Below are positions 34,561 through 47,800 of a DNA stretch of 64,000 bases, one piece after another. Where the stretch lies: the NCBI GenBank assembly GCA_933228895.1, contig OW121850.1, forward strand, positions 30,141,773 to 30,205,772, given 5' to 3'. The translations under genes and the position numbers were made by a program. Position 1 is the first letter of the stretch. Each line of letters begins with the position of its first letter. The notes below the pieces were generated by a model. That model saw nothing but the letters and a program-made list of their open reading frames with translations, was not told the origin of the DNA and made no database searches. The stretch is from Platycnemis pennipes (Eukaryota; Arthropoda; Insecta; Odonata; Platycnemididae).

Positions 34561-36914
34561 GGTTGTTATATATTAATATAGGTCAGAAGAGCCGATACAA
34601 CTTTGGCAGTTTGGACCACAATACAAAACTTACTCTACAAGCAGAAAGAAATCTGTGTACTAGTCCTGTACAAAATACAGCACAACCAAGAGACGGCAGG
34701 GAAGAAATGGTAACCACTGGTTATAAGGAGGCGGCAGATGTCGCATGATCAAAGAGGAAATCATAACAGATGGCAAAGTAGGAGCAATTTTTTTCTCTGA
34801 TTATCCCTAGTATATTCGCCAGCTGCAGCCAAATAGTCTACGTGGAATGAATTTTCAAGGAACCAGAAGGAAAGTAGTGCACCATATTGAGAAAAAGATA
34901 CATTTTCTTTCGGATACCAAACGCTCGATAAGATTCAAATTTGTAAAAAAAACCGCAACTACGTCTGTAGATGAAAGGAGTGTGCGCCGATGTGGTTTCT
35001 AGTTCCGTTAACTCATAACTGCCCTGCTTCGGACAAAAACACACAATAATGGGTTAGGAGAGGGATTTTCGGTCCAAAAAATCGTGATGTGAATTACTCT
35101 CTGAAAGAAGTCGCATAAGTTCGTTCGTCCATTCTCAAGGTCTTTTTTTGCGGAAATCACAGCTGGGCCGTGTTATCAGGGGCCGCGTTTTTCCTATTTT
35201 ATGTTTTGCATCTGCTGCCGATTTCTCGAGCTCAGTATGCGCATTCATTCGAAAGTTTCCAGCCTACATCTGCATAATGGGCATCCTACAAGCAACGGCG
35301 AAAACGTAGGATGGGGAGAATGAGGTCACTAACCATGAAATGGAAGAGATGAAATCGGGGAGAAATGGAATAAGAAGATTGTGTGCTTTGTTTTGGCCAT
35401 GTTTTACCATATTTGTGTTGTGCTCATGATAATTGTGGGAATATAATAACACCTGAATCTTTTATTAATCTGTCTTTACAATTGATTGAACTAAATAGTG
35501 TTCATCTACACCTAATGAGTACCCTGGAGTCAGGGAGTGAATATTACAGAATTCATCACGTACACATCACAACAATGTTCACTTTTTGCAAACCGATAAG
35601 GACGTGTTTAATAGAAACTACACAATTGAATTTCACATTTAAAGGTTCATGCATTTTCAATAACGGCTAAAAATCTAAGTTACCTTTGCTATTATTTCCC
35701 TCATAACTTTGATTTTATCTATATTTTCCTTATTTTAATACGAAAGAAAGTCACTTTAAATCTGACGGTCCTTCTATATTTTAACTGATATTTATGAACT
35801 GACATAGCATAGTACTCTGGAGTATTACATACAAATGTCTTCAACATCATCAGGAAAGGTATTCGGTGATAAGGTTTACTAGAACTTTAGCTTATTCTTC
35901 AATCTACGACCTAATATGAATTCACAACCTAATTATCTTAAAAGTTTGGGCACATTATCATAACAACACCTTTTCACGAACCTAGCTGCTCTCCGTAACA
36001 CATTATTTAATTCCAAGCCTACTTCATCCTCGTCCAATGTAGTGCATATTCTGTGTGGAACCAAACTAGCAAACTAGAGAGCGGAAAGTGATACTGATTT
36101 TTCGTCTTCCCATCACATTTCGTTATTTTTCTTTTAAGCTTAGCTTTACGCTGGCTTGGCCGCATATTTCTCGGTTGTATATCGCTCAAGGTGTGCCTTT
36201 GGTTTGTGTATAACTACAGACTTTCAGGTGCGTTTGAAACGACTGAATCCCCTCCTTGAAAAGGCGCTACGATCTGATTTTTTTCACAAATCTTCGCTAC
36301 CTTCGCTCGTAAATCATTCCAGCGAGTTGCCTCCGATCACCTCCTTCCATGTTTGACTCCTCTTCCCGTCGCATCTTCACTCTCCGCCTCCTATCGACAC
36401 GAAAGGCAGATATACCTTTTCACTCCTCTCTTTTCTCCCTTCTTCCTCACCGCCTTCCCACGGCGTTTTCTTCTCTTCCTCACTTTCCCCCAACCCTCTC
36501 CACCAATCCCAACCTGCTGGCTCCCTCCTGGCGGCCTCTTTTTTTATCGAGTTTCTTTTGAGGCTGCAATATTCCCGACCGATTCGTGAGGGAGTCATTA
36601 TCGGCGCTTATGGTAATCGCCAGGATTTGGTTTTGGGAGGTGGCCCGAGAGGAATCGGCGCGTTTTCACTGCTCCCCCCAAAGAAAGGACGGGAAGGAGG
36701 CGAAAAGGGGAGAAAGTGCGTCTTGAGTTGGGCGGGAGATGATATGTGGGCAATGAAAAGAGATTGGGAGAACAAGAGGGGGCAAGGGATACCTCCTCTT
36801 ACGGGTGGCGTAAAAACGTGGGAAGATGGCAAAAACTTCATCATCAAACAGTCCTTGCGGTACAAACATCCGTAACCTAAGCAGTTGGCGCACCGAAGGA
36901 CAACTATTGCTTCT
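34561..36914. other. Unannotated DNA with a pyrimidine-then-purine GC block
   Basis: AT-rich up to about 36300. Then C/T-rich (about 36350-36545) and G/A-rich (about 36620-36800), which produces the chance frames 36349-36561, 36377-36598 minus, 36558-36875 and 36608-36991 minus. No coding exon can be defended. Confidence 0.4.
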
Positions 36915-37410
36915 TTTTTTATATTAAATGAATTAAATTGGGAATCATTGTCAGATCGCATGTTGAAATTTAGACTTAATCTCTTAAACAAATTCCAAGA
37001 CCATATTTTCAGTGATGATGTTAAAAAATTTTGCGAACCCCACCTTACTATGACTGGACCATAATCACAAAATTAGAGAAATTGATTGCCGAACTGACAG
37101 ATTCAAAATGTCCTTTTTTCCTCGTACAATTAGGGAAATGAATGACGGTAAATATATCCAATACGAGTGGAGCAATGGATAACATTGGTAGCTGCATGTT
37201 GGTATAAGGACTTGAAGCTAACCCAACTAACAGCATGTTTTTGCATGTTTGCTTTGCTATTTTTCATTCTTTTAAATAGTGTAGTTTAGAACAGTATATA
37301 AATACCAATCCTTTTAAATGCATGATATGTAGTACATGTTTGGTGAGAATTCACCCCCTGCCACACACCTTTATGGTGGCTTGCAGGGTATTATGTAGAT
37401 GTAGATGTAC
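36915..37410 (+). mobile_element. LINE family A, 5'-truncated 3' end (copy 2)
   Basis: The plus strand gives ILNELNWESLSDRMLKFRLN and, after frameshifts, KIREIDCRTDRFKMSFFPRT followed by IREMN (to about 37142). This runs parallel to copy 1 at 490-953 along the same region. It ends in CACCCCCTGCCACACACC, a GTGGCTTGCAGGGTAT block and GTAGATGTAGATGTA (37348-37409). Frameshifts and stops show it is inactive. The first recognisable base is close to that of copy 1. Confidence 0.8.
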
Positions 37411-37445
37411 AGCAGGAAAGAGAAGTAAAAGATGCTATAAAGTTG

Positions 37446-37605
37446 AAGAGGGTTGTTGTGGTGACTAGAGTAATGGCTTTTTATCCCGATTCCCGGGTTC
37501 GGATCTAGAATGTTCCAATGTTTGCCGTACCGGTCCCCAATCGAGAGCTAAGCGGAGAGCACTTCATGTAGGTACACCAAATTCTTACGTCTGATGGTGT
37601 GTTAA
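37446..37605 (+). mobile_element. AACC-tailed SINE family, decayed copy (head and first part of body)
   Basis: The plus strand reads GTGGTGACTAGAGTAATGGC, TTATCCCGATTCCCGGGTTC and GGATCTAG, matching the tRNA-like head seen on the minus strand at 60 kb. ACCGGTCCCCAATCGAGAGC and GAGAGCACTTCATGTA follow, matching the body just after the head there. It sits directly downstream of the LINE A copy. Confidence 0.55.
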
Positions 37606-40600
37606 AAGTGGACGGTCTGGCGTCTTTCATCAACAGCAATTTAATGCCGGCACCGGGTTTCTCTCCATCAGTCCACATTCGTGGCGTCAATAATGGTGCA
37701 AATGAACTCAGTTGTCAGTCACTTCCCATAGTGATAACAATGGCAGAGTCGAGCTTATTATTTACTTATGAGTCTGCAATAGAAATGGCATAAAGCAGAT
37801 TGGAGTAGATGGCAGTGTACTTGTGCCTAGATTATTTATTTATTTCTCTGTGCCTCATCTATTTATTCTTCCAATAAAAATCAGTGCTAGGCGCGCAGTT
37901 TCACTTTTGTTCCTAAGAGGAGTGAATGGAGGAAGAATTGAGGTGGTTTTGCTCGCCACGGTCTTCACAGTTGTGCACAGGTTCGCGGGGAACGAGCGTT
38001 TTATGGTCCCAGTATCGTGAGAATACATTAAATCTCACTCTTCGAGTATTTTTTTTAGTTTACGAGAGCTGTGGAACTTTATGTAGCCACGAAAGCAGTC
38101 TTCCAAAATAGGAGCTTCTGCTGCAATCAGACTCGCTGACTCCAACGGGTATATCATCAGCAGAAGAGAAGGAGAGAGAGAGCGAAATAGCCTACTCCAT
38201 CATGTCCCACCAACTAACGGAATCAGATAAAACGACCGACATCAAATGTGGAGCATCAGATGGATCTTATTATTCTGACCCTGAAAATATTTCTGTATAA
38301 TACGTGTAACTAAGCCCTTAAGTGCAGTTGGATCAACCGCAATCACTTACGAGAGTTTAGGTTGTCGTTACAATTTCAATTTGAGAGTCATCTGAATATT
38401 GGGATGCTTTCATTGGGAAGGATGAATAGGATTCATGAATTCTACTTTAATCTCAAAAGCGGAATCAACTGCCTAGAAATATAGTGTTGCATCTGTATCA
38501 TAGATAGAGTATTGGGGGTATTAAATACTACTTTAAATTCTGCCATGGACTTTAAATTTGATGCCTGGCATGATTTTCAGGAGCAAGATGATAACAAGCA
38601 TGACATTCAGCTGAGGACCATACCAAAATGGTGCTTTCCGTCCGTCTAAATTAAGATCGTTCGAGAAGACTTTGAGTAATAGAAGCCATAAAGAAGAAGT
38701 CAGGAGGAGAAACTATTTTTCGTGTCGTCTCACTTATGAGAAGCCCAAGATCCTTCGTGCGCATTTGTCATGGGCTCTAACCGTGAGGTGCATTCGATCA
38801 GGCTAAAGCAATCTAGCTAGCTCACTCAGGCTTGCCCCCAAGTAAGCCTCGCCTTCAGTTCGAGCGTAGACTCGCCCGGGCGGGATATTCAAGTGATTTG
38901 AAGCCGGGAAGCAGTCTGGCGCCTTATCCAAAATGCAGCCGGAGGCGAAGATGGAGAGGGAAAGGAGGAGAGAGGGGAGGAAGGCGAGAGAGAAAGGAAT
39001 GAGTGGCGAGGGAGCGAGACGTGGTAAAAAGAATGACGCTGGGCGGAGAAAGTACATTCGCCCGCCATCGTGAGCGAGTTTCCTGAACCGTTTTGAGAGA
39101 GCGTAGGTGTTGGAGGAGATAGGGCGGGTGCAAGAGGAGGAGAGGCAGTGGAATGAAAGCAGCGGTAAGGGTGTGACTGAAAAATGATGGAGGTAGCGCT
39201 GTAAGGATTGTTCGATGTGTGAAATGTGTGAAAGCTTTCTCGGACCGGAATTTTATCTCTTTCGCCTCCTCACCCTTATTTTTTTCTTTTCTTCCGAGCT
39301 CGCGGTGGGTTTTCTGCATGAACCAGATTGAAAGATGGGGTCGGGGAAATGCGGTTGAATAGCAAATACATAGGTGAGGATAGGCGTCCTTGTTAGGCTT
39401 TGATTCAGTAGATAACTTAGCGAGAAAATGTACCGTACAACGGGGTCATGTTAGATGTGATTAGCGATACGGCTTTGTTTTGATGTAGCCATTTCACGCG
39501 TTTGGAGGCTCCTAGCTAACAGAGCGTGTAGGAAAAGATCTGATCACCGGTTGTAAACTCGCTGCACTCTCATTACCAACTCCACTTGGATAAAATATAG
39601 ACTTTTGAGTATTTCATGAGAAACCAGTTTCATCAGTTTCTTCCTGTTACTGACATTTTATTTTTAATCATAGTTCATGCTCTTTGAGCTATGGTTTCGG
39701 ATTGGAATTTGAGCCATCGCAATTATTGATGTGGCATGTTAAAGTTCAAATGTATTCTTTTTAGTTCCTTCTCTTCTTTTACCATCCACACCTCGGTTTC
39801 AGAGTGAAAGTTAGCAAGACAATATAAACAGCCTGGAAAAAAGACGAACCTCAAAAATGGGTAGTTATATTTGGGGAAAGAAATTGCGAGGATAATCGAA
39901 GGAGTGAGAAAAATAAATAAAGGAAGGCCGAGAGGAAAGCGATTTTTGTATTAATGAAGTATGTGAAGAGAGTAGTGAATAAAACTAGGAGAAAAGAGAT
40001 TTAAGATTGAATGAGATCATATTTGTGGTAGTTTGTTTGGGAGGATCGTTATAAAGGGTCCATATGAAATCGAAGAGTTGGATAAAACCATAATGGAGCA
40101 ATTAAAACAAGTTTACTTATCTGCTTCTCTCTACTTCTATAAGTACAGGAGAAGGTAAATCTGCTAGTAAGGGATGGGAGATGATGAAAGAAATTTAAGA
40201 GAGGTGATAAAGGTCATTTATTAAAAGTTGAAAAATATTCTGAAACAAATTTTCATTTTACATTGTCTTGTGGTTCCAAATTTCGCGATTCCACCCACGT
40301 TGCAGAGAGGGCCATATTTGACCAGAACGGAATGCCTTTTCTACTCCTCCTTCTCAAGTGGTGCTCCATGGGAAACCTAGCAACGCAGCATGCCTCTCTG
40401 TTCTCCATTATCCGGGGCAATACTGGCGTGGAACAGATTGCGATCATTAGGACGTAAATTTCCGAAACACTCACCCGTCTGCTCCCATGTTTACATTGAA
40501 GGGCGGAACTTTCGCTCATTGTCAGCAGAGGGACGAACGAAACCGAATAGTGGCTCCGCGTGACACTATCGCCTGCATTGAGAAACCCACCCACTCGCTC

Positions 40601-41849
40601 ACTCCCTTGTTAAAAAGAACAGGTTCTCCAATTCTTATCTCAGCCCGCCGCTTCCCTCTCTCGGACCCATAGGTAATCCATCGACGCGAAAGTTGCGCTG
40701 AGGAGGAGAAGGTAGAGGGGTGAGAAAAAAGAGCAGCACTTTTTTCTTCCATTTTTGCGTGACGGAATGAGGGAGGGGTTGAGGGGTCGAAGAGGTGAGG
40801 GAAGAAAGGGTGTGGGGTTATATGGGTAAGGGTCCGTATCGGAGAATGGGCGAGGCGGGCCAATTCGTGAATGGAGCAGGGGAGAAGACGAAATTCGAAA
40901 AAACATTCGCGAATCGGATTAATCGACCCGAGCGCAATCTGTTGGACGGGAGAGCCCTGACTTCCTCTCTCTTTTTATGCACCGCGGGGACCACGCAAAT
41001 ATATTTTTTTTGTCGACAGAGGGCGTATGAGTTCGTGATGTTGGAATACCACGTGCTGTCAGACCGTCGCGCGCGGCATTAATGAGAGAGGGCTTAAGGG
41101 AAAAAAATAGCATGATCCCGTCCAGTAATTGCGAGAAAGTTGTGTTCCCGGCAAAATGCTGTGCTCTCGATATTCCTCTGGTCAAGCCAATTCCAAGTGG
41201 GCCGTGATTATTTTTCGAATCGTGATAAAAATGTGGTAGGTGGAGTCAGGAGGGCATGTAATCTAAGGCGATTTCTTCCCACAAAGTGATTATGACCGAA
41301 GAAATAGGACAGTTGCCGGCATAAATATTTCCGTTTAAGGGAACAAATGATATAATTAAATCCAGCGGACGTTCGATCGTCGTTAGATGTATTGAAAGCA
41401 CTCGCATGTAGGGCAAACTGTATTCAACGCCATTACTGATATGGAGGTTACCCCACAAGAAATTATTGTGATTAATTTGATTAGAGAAAAAAATGGAGAA
41501 AGTCGAAGTTTTCAGATAGCTCTTTCCGTGTTTGCCTTAATGTTTATATATTCCCTGGCATGGAGCATTAGTTGATGCTTTGGTGAAATGTTGAACGAAA
41601 ATGAATGACATTTAATTCGTTGCACGGATGTTGCTTTGTTCTTTTACGATCTCTGATGCTGGCATTCTCTGATATATCCACTAGAAATCGGGGTTATAAC
41701 ATCATCCCTTTTTTATTTAGGTACATCATTCGGCCATTTTCCTGTACACCTTATACATAGTAACATTTACCCTACAGTGGGCACTTCCACGCATTACTGA
41801 AATCAAATTTGAGCAAGAAAATTACTAATGAATAATTTGTAGAGATCTA
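37606..41849. other. Unannotated DNA with GC-rich, purine-skewed blocks
   Basis: A purine-rich block lies at about 38935-39170 with a GA run near 38170-38185, and another at about 40690-40880. Frames on the opposite strand there (38924-39319, 40522-40863, 40640-40906) are skew products. The GC-richer region 40250-40700 has opposing frames of 60-113 codons with no family resemblance. Confidence 0.35.
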
Positions 41850-41905
41850 CCGATATGAACGAGGTTATTTTGGTGCCGAGAGCTCGGGTTCGAATCTCGA
41901 TGAAG
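41850..41905 (+). repeat. tRNA-like SINE head remnant
   Basis: GATATGAACGAGGTTATTTTGG is followed by GAGCTCGGGTTCGAATCTCG, a near-consensus B box (GGTTCGAATC at 41887-41896). It lies 24 bases before a perfect hairpin, which could belong to the same element. Confidence 0.45.
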
Positions 41906-41928
41906 AGATATTTGACAATTATATACCG

Positions 41929-41966
41929 GTCCCTTGTTGATTGCTGCGAAGCAATCAACAAGGGAC
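41929..41966. repeat. 17-bp perfect hairpin with a GCGA loop
   Basis: GTCCCTTGTTGATTGCT (41929-41945) pairs exactly with AGCAATCAACAAGGGAC (41950-41966) around GCGA, which fits the stable GNRA tetraloop class. The stem reads through identically in RNA from either strand, apart from the loop. Its function is unknown. It may be the RNA-structured part of the tRNA-like element just upstream, or a recent replication fold-back. Confidence 0.75.
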
Positions 41967-42447
41967 TAGTACCTACTGGTTCTAGTTCGTTACTATGTGC
42001 GTTGAATGGGACGCAAAACAGTAGACTCCTTGGCACTTTTCGTCAAGAGTGGGCAAATTTCGACGACAAGTTTCTCTCCGCCTTTTCATCCACTCCCTAA
42101 ATTCCCACTTCTACCCAAATACCCTTGTGTGCTAAACTGCACAAAGACCTGTGCTGTCGTTCACATCAGTTGGTAAAAAAAACTACAACTCATGACCATG
42201 GGAATGAGTATATTTTTGCATAGTAATGAGTGTATTTTATTAGAGAATGTATTATTCTTGAAGGACCTACTACCAAGTGTTTATTTAGAGTGACATTAGC
42301 ATTGTTTATAACATCATTTCAATGAACTGTTTTCGTTAAAGCTGGTATAGTTAGGAAAAAATTATGATTTTTTTAACTGATTGTCATATTGTATCGTCTG
42401 ACCCAACATAATACTAAACTTAATCCTGTGACGAACACAATACCCTT
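41967..42447. other. Unannotated AT-rich DNA
   Basis: No frame, repeat or promoter-like signal recognised. Confidence 0.4.
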
Positions 42448-42512
42448 GCCCGTAGCGGAATTTGAATCCTCGGCTCTTGGTCTACTCGGCCGGCTGGTTA
42501 CAAATGTGGCTA
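42448..42512 (-). repeat. tRNA-like SINE head remnant
   Basis: The minus strand reads CCAGCCGGCCGAGTAGACC then GAGCCGAGGATTCAAATTCC (B-box-like, complement of 42456-42469). The head is degenerate and no SINE body could be assigned. Confidence 0.4.
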
Positions 42513-44782
42513 TGCTTAGCGTGGCTTAATTTATTTCTACCGTTATCATAATTATTCCTTCCTATTATGTTTTTCGGTTGTGCTTCGCATGCATCAATTT
42601 TGCTACGAACTCATCTCCATGCCCTTCCCCTCGATTGATGCGTCCGTTGTTTTGAAATATATCTCCTGTCTTCTTCCGGCCGACTCCGCCCAATTTCCAA
42701 TTTCCATGATGCATCCGTTCGCATTCTTCTTTCTCCCTCACTCGGCGATTGCGACATCTCGTTGCCTGTTTTCTTTAGCCGCCTTCCGAGGACGATCTTC
42801 TCGAAATGGTGCCGAGTTCTTCACACCACACTCCGTGGATACACGCCTCGCCCGAAAACTAAACATTTCACTCGGAAAACGGTGCCGCGCACTTTGAAGT
42901 GAGATACTTCGAAGTTGACCTCGCTTGCGCAAACTCCGAGTCAACTCATTCATGTCGAGAGATTTACGGCCGGTCAAACGTGCGACATTTCCATTTGCGC
43001 CGAACGACGACGACGACATCCTTACTCAAGGCAAAGCGCTAGCGACAAATCTTTCGCGAGGTTCCCAAGCACTTTATCTCTATGGAACAGGCGGGTACGG
43101 TACTTGCAATAAGGGAACCTGTGAAATTGGAGAGAAAACAGGAGATAAGAGCGTGCTTGTTCACGTGTTGTCAAACGTGAAAATGTGATAATTGTGCAAA
43201 CACGCTGTGTGGAGTAAATTTTTTGACCTTGCCTCTTCAAGTTTTCTCTTAGTTTTCCTTAATAATTTTTAGCGCTGTATGATTACGTATGAACTAGAAA
43301 ATAATAGGCAATCTGCCCACCAAAATTGCACTAAATGATACCAAATACTTATGATGATATACAATGTATATTATACATGCATAAAGCGTTCCTAAAGTCG
43401 TCGATATTATTTAACAAATAGATACATTGATCTTCATTTATACCTTTTCTGCATACCACAAACTTGACTTTATCTGATTTAAAAGCTGTGGGGAATATTG
43501 AGAATGGCATGAATATTTAAATTTTCTGCAGGATCAAGTGAAAGAAAATTGCTGAATGCCCATCCGGAACCAAATTTTCTATGTTGCCAATAATTTTATA
43601 TCTAATTGCATTATGCCAAATGATTTTTTAATACTCAATAGAGCTCTAAGGTTCCTCTAGTTGGCTCCTTCTGGGAGGCTTTGTGGCCAATTGAGTGCTA
43701 TGCGGTTTGGCGTATTAAGCTATCGCGATTTATGGCTCTTAAAATTTCTTTGGATTCACAGACTTCGCGGAAAATTTATTGCTCAGGGAAATGAATCAAG
43801 AATTAGTACCCTTTTCGAATGCTAAAATTTTTCTCCCTTATTAGTCCAGCATTCGGGCTGGTCATTGCTCCACAGAAAGGAGTAGGTCAGTTGAAAGGGT
43901 TCTAAGGCTGTAAACCTTAAGGAAGACGGCTGAAATATTGTTTACTGTTATAGAATGATAGTGAAAGAAGGGATACCTTTCTGTCAATGCGAGGTCGTGC
44001 AATCAATTAGTGCTCTCCGTTTATTATATTTTAAAAGATGGTTACTTATATATTGTAATTTGCGATAAGGGCTGCTATTCTAATCAGTCTTTCTTTCGCT
44101 TAAAAAATTATCGTCTCTTCGTCTCTTCTGTTTATCGCCTCTTATCTATGCTATTTCCTCTAGTGTGTGGCTTATAGGTGGTATTAATAATTGGTAATTT
44201 TTGTCACAGATTTGAAAGTCTTCAATGTTAAATAATGATGACTTAACTGGCTTAAGTCACATTTATCTCCGCTATTTGAAGAGTGACGTGTAAAGGGAAG
44301 TATGATTCACCCAAAAAAATATTTAAAAGTGGTTCCTCGTTTGATCCTTTGTGTCATTGCTAAATAATGATCTCTTGATTAAGGGTGCTCTGGTAATTGA
44401 TCTCATTGAATGATTTATTCGCGCTAACCTTTGCTTTCACTTTTTTTCGACCGTTGAACGTAAGATGTTATATTGAGGTTCATTTTAACGGCCATAAAAT
44501 GTTCCAACTCTTACTAAGACGCCAAGAGATTTCTCCGTCCTTTTTTGGACGTAGTTGTATTGCAGAATGGCTTGAGCCATTGGACGAATCGCATAAATTA
44601 AGTAGAGTAGATGCTTATTATGTTACGCTGGTGAGTTTTTGTGGCGGTTTCTGCGACTGCAATTTTGCATTAAAGTAGTGTAAGCTCACTGAATGATATG
44701 CTGAAACTGCCCCTCCCGTGTTTTCTTTACTAAGTGATTGCTTAGGCTATAAATTTCACAACCTTTCATTATAAATGAACAG
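42513..44782. other. Unannotated DNA
   Basis: About 42560-43190 is GC-richer with opposing frames (42580-42897, 42738-43019 minus, 42925-43188) that share no domain with known families. Beyond 43200 the sequence is AT-rich. No transposon signature was found. Confidence 0.35.
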
Positions 44783-44850
44783 CTGGATAGTGTAGCGTGA
44801 AATCAGTTAGGCTACTGACCGGAGGTCTCGGCTTCAAAACCGAGGAATGC
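44783..44850 (+). repeat. tRNA-like SINE head remnant
   Basis: GGATAGTGTAGCGTGAAATC, GTTAGGCTACTGACCGGAGG and TCTCGGCTTCAAAACCGAGG follow one another. The last block resembles a T arm with a 5-bp stem and a weak B box (44829-44841). It is consistent with an old SINE head. Confidence 0.4.
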
Positions 44851-47800
44851 TTCTTTGGACCCTTTCAGCGAAACCCAATCGGTACAGGTATCTTTCTGGG
44901 AAAATACGCGCAGGGAAACGAACTGCTCCCACAATCCTGATGTGAGAATTTCATTCGCTGATTGGCTGTCACATAGTGAGCTCTATCCTCACAAAGTTTA
45001 CGTTGTTGAATATTGCAGAGTTTTTTTTAAGTAGTTGCGGAGGACCAATATTAGAATTAATAAAATTAGGGTGTTTTACCCAAAAGAATGAAATATTAAT
45101 TGACGTTTCGTTCTTGGATGTGATTAGAAAATACATTGTGAATATTTTGATAAAGCATGGTTATTACCTTATCCTGAGTTTCTTTCCGTAAAATTTAATG
45201 TCTAAGATTACATTTATCTCCTTGCAAAGTGCAAGAGAGATCGCTTTTATGGGTACTTATCATTGAATTATAAAAAATGAAAATCAACCATTGCTGGGAG
45301 TGAATGATCAATAAAAGTAGTGAGTTGGTAACAAGGTTGGAGCCAATTTCCGATAGTCGTTGGATTCTAAATCAATAGTAATATTTAAGATCAAATCCTC
45401 AGCTTTCATGAATAGAGCTGGAGCAAGGTATAGGAAAAATCGTCTTCTAGCGATCCTGGCACTTTCAGAGCAGTTATTCCACGTAAGATTTTGAAACCCA
45501 CAAAAAAAGCGGCCTTAGACGTCCCGTCGGCTCCCACACCCGCAGAACTACTTTTGTCTTCCATTTCGTAACGGTTAAGCTCCTTCAGCTGTCTGAGACG
45601 GCGCCAAGAAGGAGTCCCGGGTGACGGAGTTCAGATTGGCCGAGTCCTTGGGGGTGGATGTTGCGGTGAGAGGACTGGAGGGGTAAGGAAGCAGAAAGGA
45701 AGGATTCGAATGCGTTCAAGAGACTGAAGAAGAGGATAGCTGTGGAAATAAAGACGGAGAAATCCTATGATAAGGGGACAAGAGGAGGCATGAGGAAGGG
45801 TTAGAATAATTCCGAACAAAAATAAAATGTGTTGAATTTTGCTAAAGATAGACGTATTTCATGTAATCCTCTTCTAATTTCTTCCTCCTATTTACTTGAC
45901 ATATCTCTGTACGTGCTTGCCTGGTGCTATTTGATTTCGGCGGGCGAATGGCGCGCGTTGTACTGAGAGGAATACCTACCACCAAACGCTCTCAAATTGA
46001 CACTTAACTCAAATTCATTTTACACATAAGTCTTTCTTTACTTAACCTCATCTTGACTATTAATGAAACTAAATATTTAAATTGATTTTTATGATGAATC
46101 AAGAAGGTTATGTTACTATTTTCACGTACAGGTTGTTTTACCAGGAATGGCTATTTTTGTGTTTTTTTTATCTTTGCTAGATTTTTTGATAAAATCAATC
46201 GTTAGCCGCCAATTTTATGTGAAATATTTACGTCTGCATTTACCGTAATTTCCACATGTAGTTCGCATTTTTTCGAGAAGGTTAATCACAATATTTGTCC
46301 ACGTAAACATGATCTCTAACATATACTTATACACAAAGTAATGTAAATTAACATGCACGTAATAACGCATAAGCTTTCAGTGTGTGCACATCGTATTGAG
46401 GATGGTTCCGTAGTAATTATTGTATTTTTCACAATAAATTACGACTGTGAGAAACACTTAATTGTTGGTCGCAAAAAATTCAGTTTCTTCTAAATATGTT
46501 ATTCGATAATGGAGGAGATGTTACCTGAGCATATGGTAAGAAGTTAAATGGGGATGACAATTAGACGACATGCTCATAAATATCGCACAACTTGGGAGGT
46601 CGTTGAGTGAGGAATCCAAGATAAAGCAAGGGGAAAGTGAGGGACAGGAGAGGAAAGGTGAGGAAGAGAAGAGGTGGAGGGGAACGGGTCGAATGAAGCT
46701 TGAAGGAGCGTGAGGATGCAGGAGAAGGGGGGGGGGGGTGAGGTGGCTGAGGATCGTGAAGACGAAGTGTCGAAAGAAAATTGAGCCGGCGGAGATGAAG
46801 ACGGTGGCGACTCGAGGGGGCGAAGGAGACAATGTAATGACCGCCCCCCTCCTCCTCGGGACGCCATACTGACCGTGACAGCCGCTGTCTCTCAAAAGCG
46901 TCTGCCGACGCCGCTGTTGGCGGAATAAATCGGTCTGCCCCGACGAGGGCGGGGGAGAAAAAAAAAGTCGCCGTTCGAGGGGAATCAAACGAGGTGACTT
47001 CAACCCTTACGGCTCGCCCCTTCCGATCCTTTCTCTCTCTCTCTCGCCCGACTCAGTTCTCAACGAAGACGAATGCATTTTCCTACCCACTGGGCAGTCA
47101 AGATTTTTGTCCACCGCGATCGAATCCGATTAAACGTCAGTTACCTCTGCCAATCGCTTTCGATTTTCCCTTTTCAATGTTTCATCTCGGCCTTCCAGTC
47201 GAATCAAGAGATCAGCTGTTCTCTCGAGCTCAAATAAATAAATAAAATATTCCGGGACAACTGTTTTCTCTATTTTGTAGTCGTGTCGTTTACAACCACC
47301 CCACCACTCTCCAGGTACGTACCACGTTTTTTGGAACATTGCCATCATAAACGAATCATTGATGCTTATGTTTTAGTGACTGGCTTAGGAGAGGATTTTT
47401 GTTTAGCACGGAATAAGGTGGAAAAAGTGTAAATATTTGACACATGAAGTTTTTCAAACGTATGCAAAATTTTCAAATATTTAATATGGAATGAACATAT
47501 TGTTTTACGATAGAAAGTTCAGATATGACCTCGTGATGTGTGAGAGGGAGCTGCATATGTGATCTCCTTCAGACACCAATTTAGGTGGAAGGTTTCTTGA
47601 TGACATTTGAGTAATGAATAAAAAAAATATATATCATTAGTTTTTATTTTGAATTGATGCGGAATGAATCCCAAAAGTATTATTTTAAAACATGGTCCGC
47701 AAACTTAAATAAAAAAAAGTATTCGCATGCCACACTCGTATAATATGGAATTCGTTTCTGGTTTTTCTGGTTTATATTCAATTAAACATAGCTTCTTTTA

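Noticed and set aside
46521..47003. A 160-codon minus-strand frame with Pro/Ser/Leu-rich product
   Set aside because: It is a skew product of a purine-rich block that includes a G12 run.
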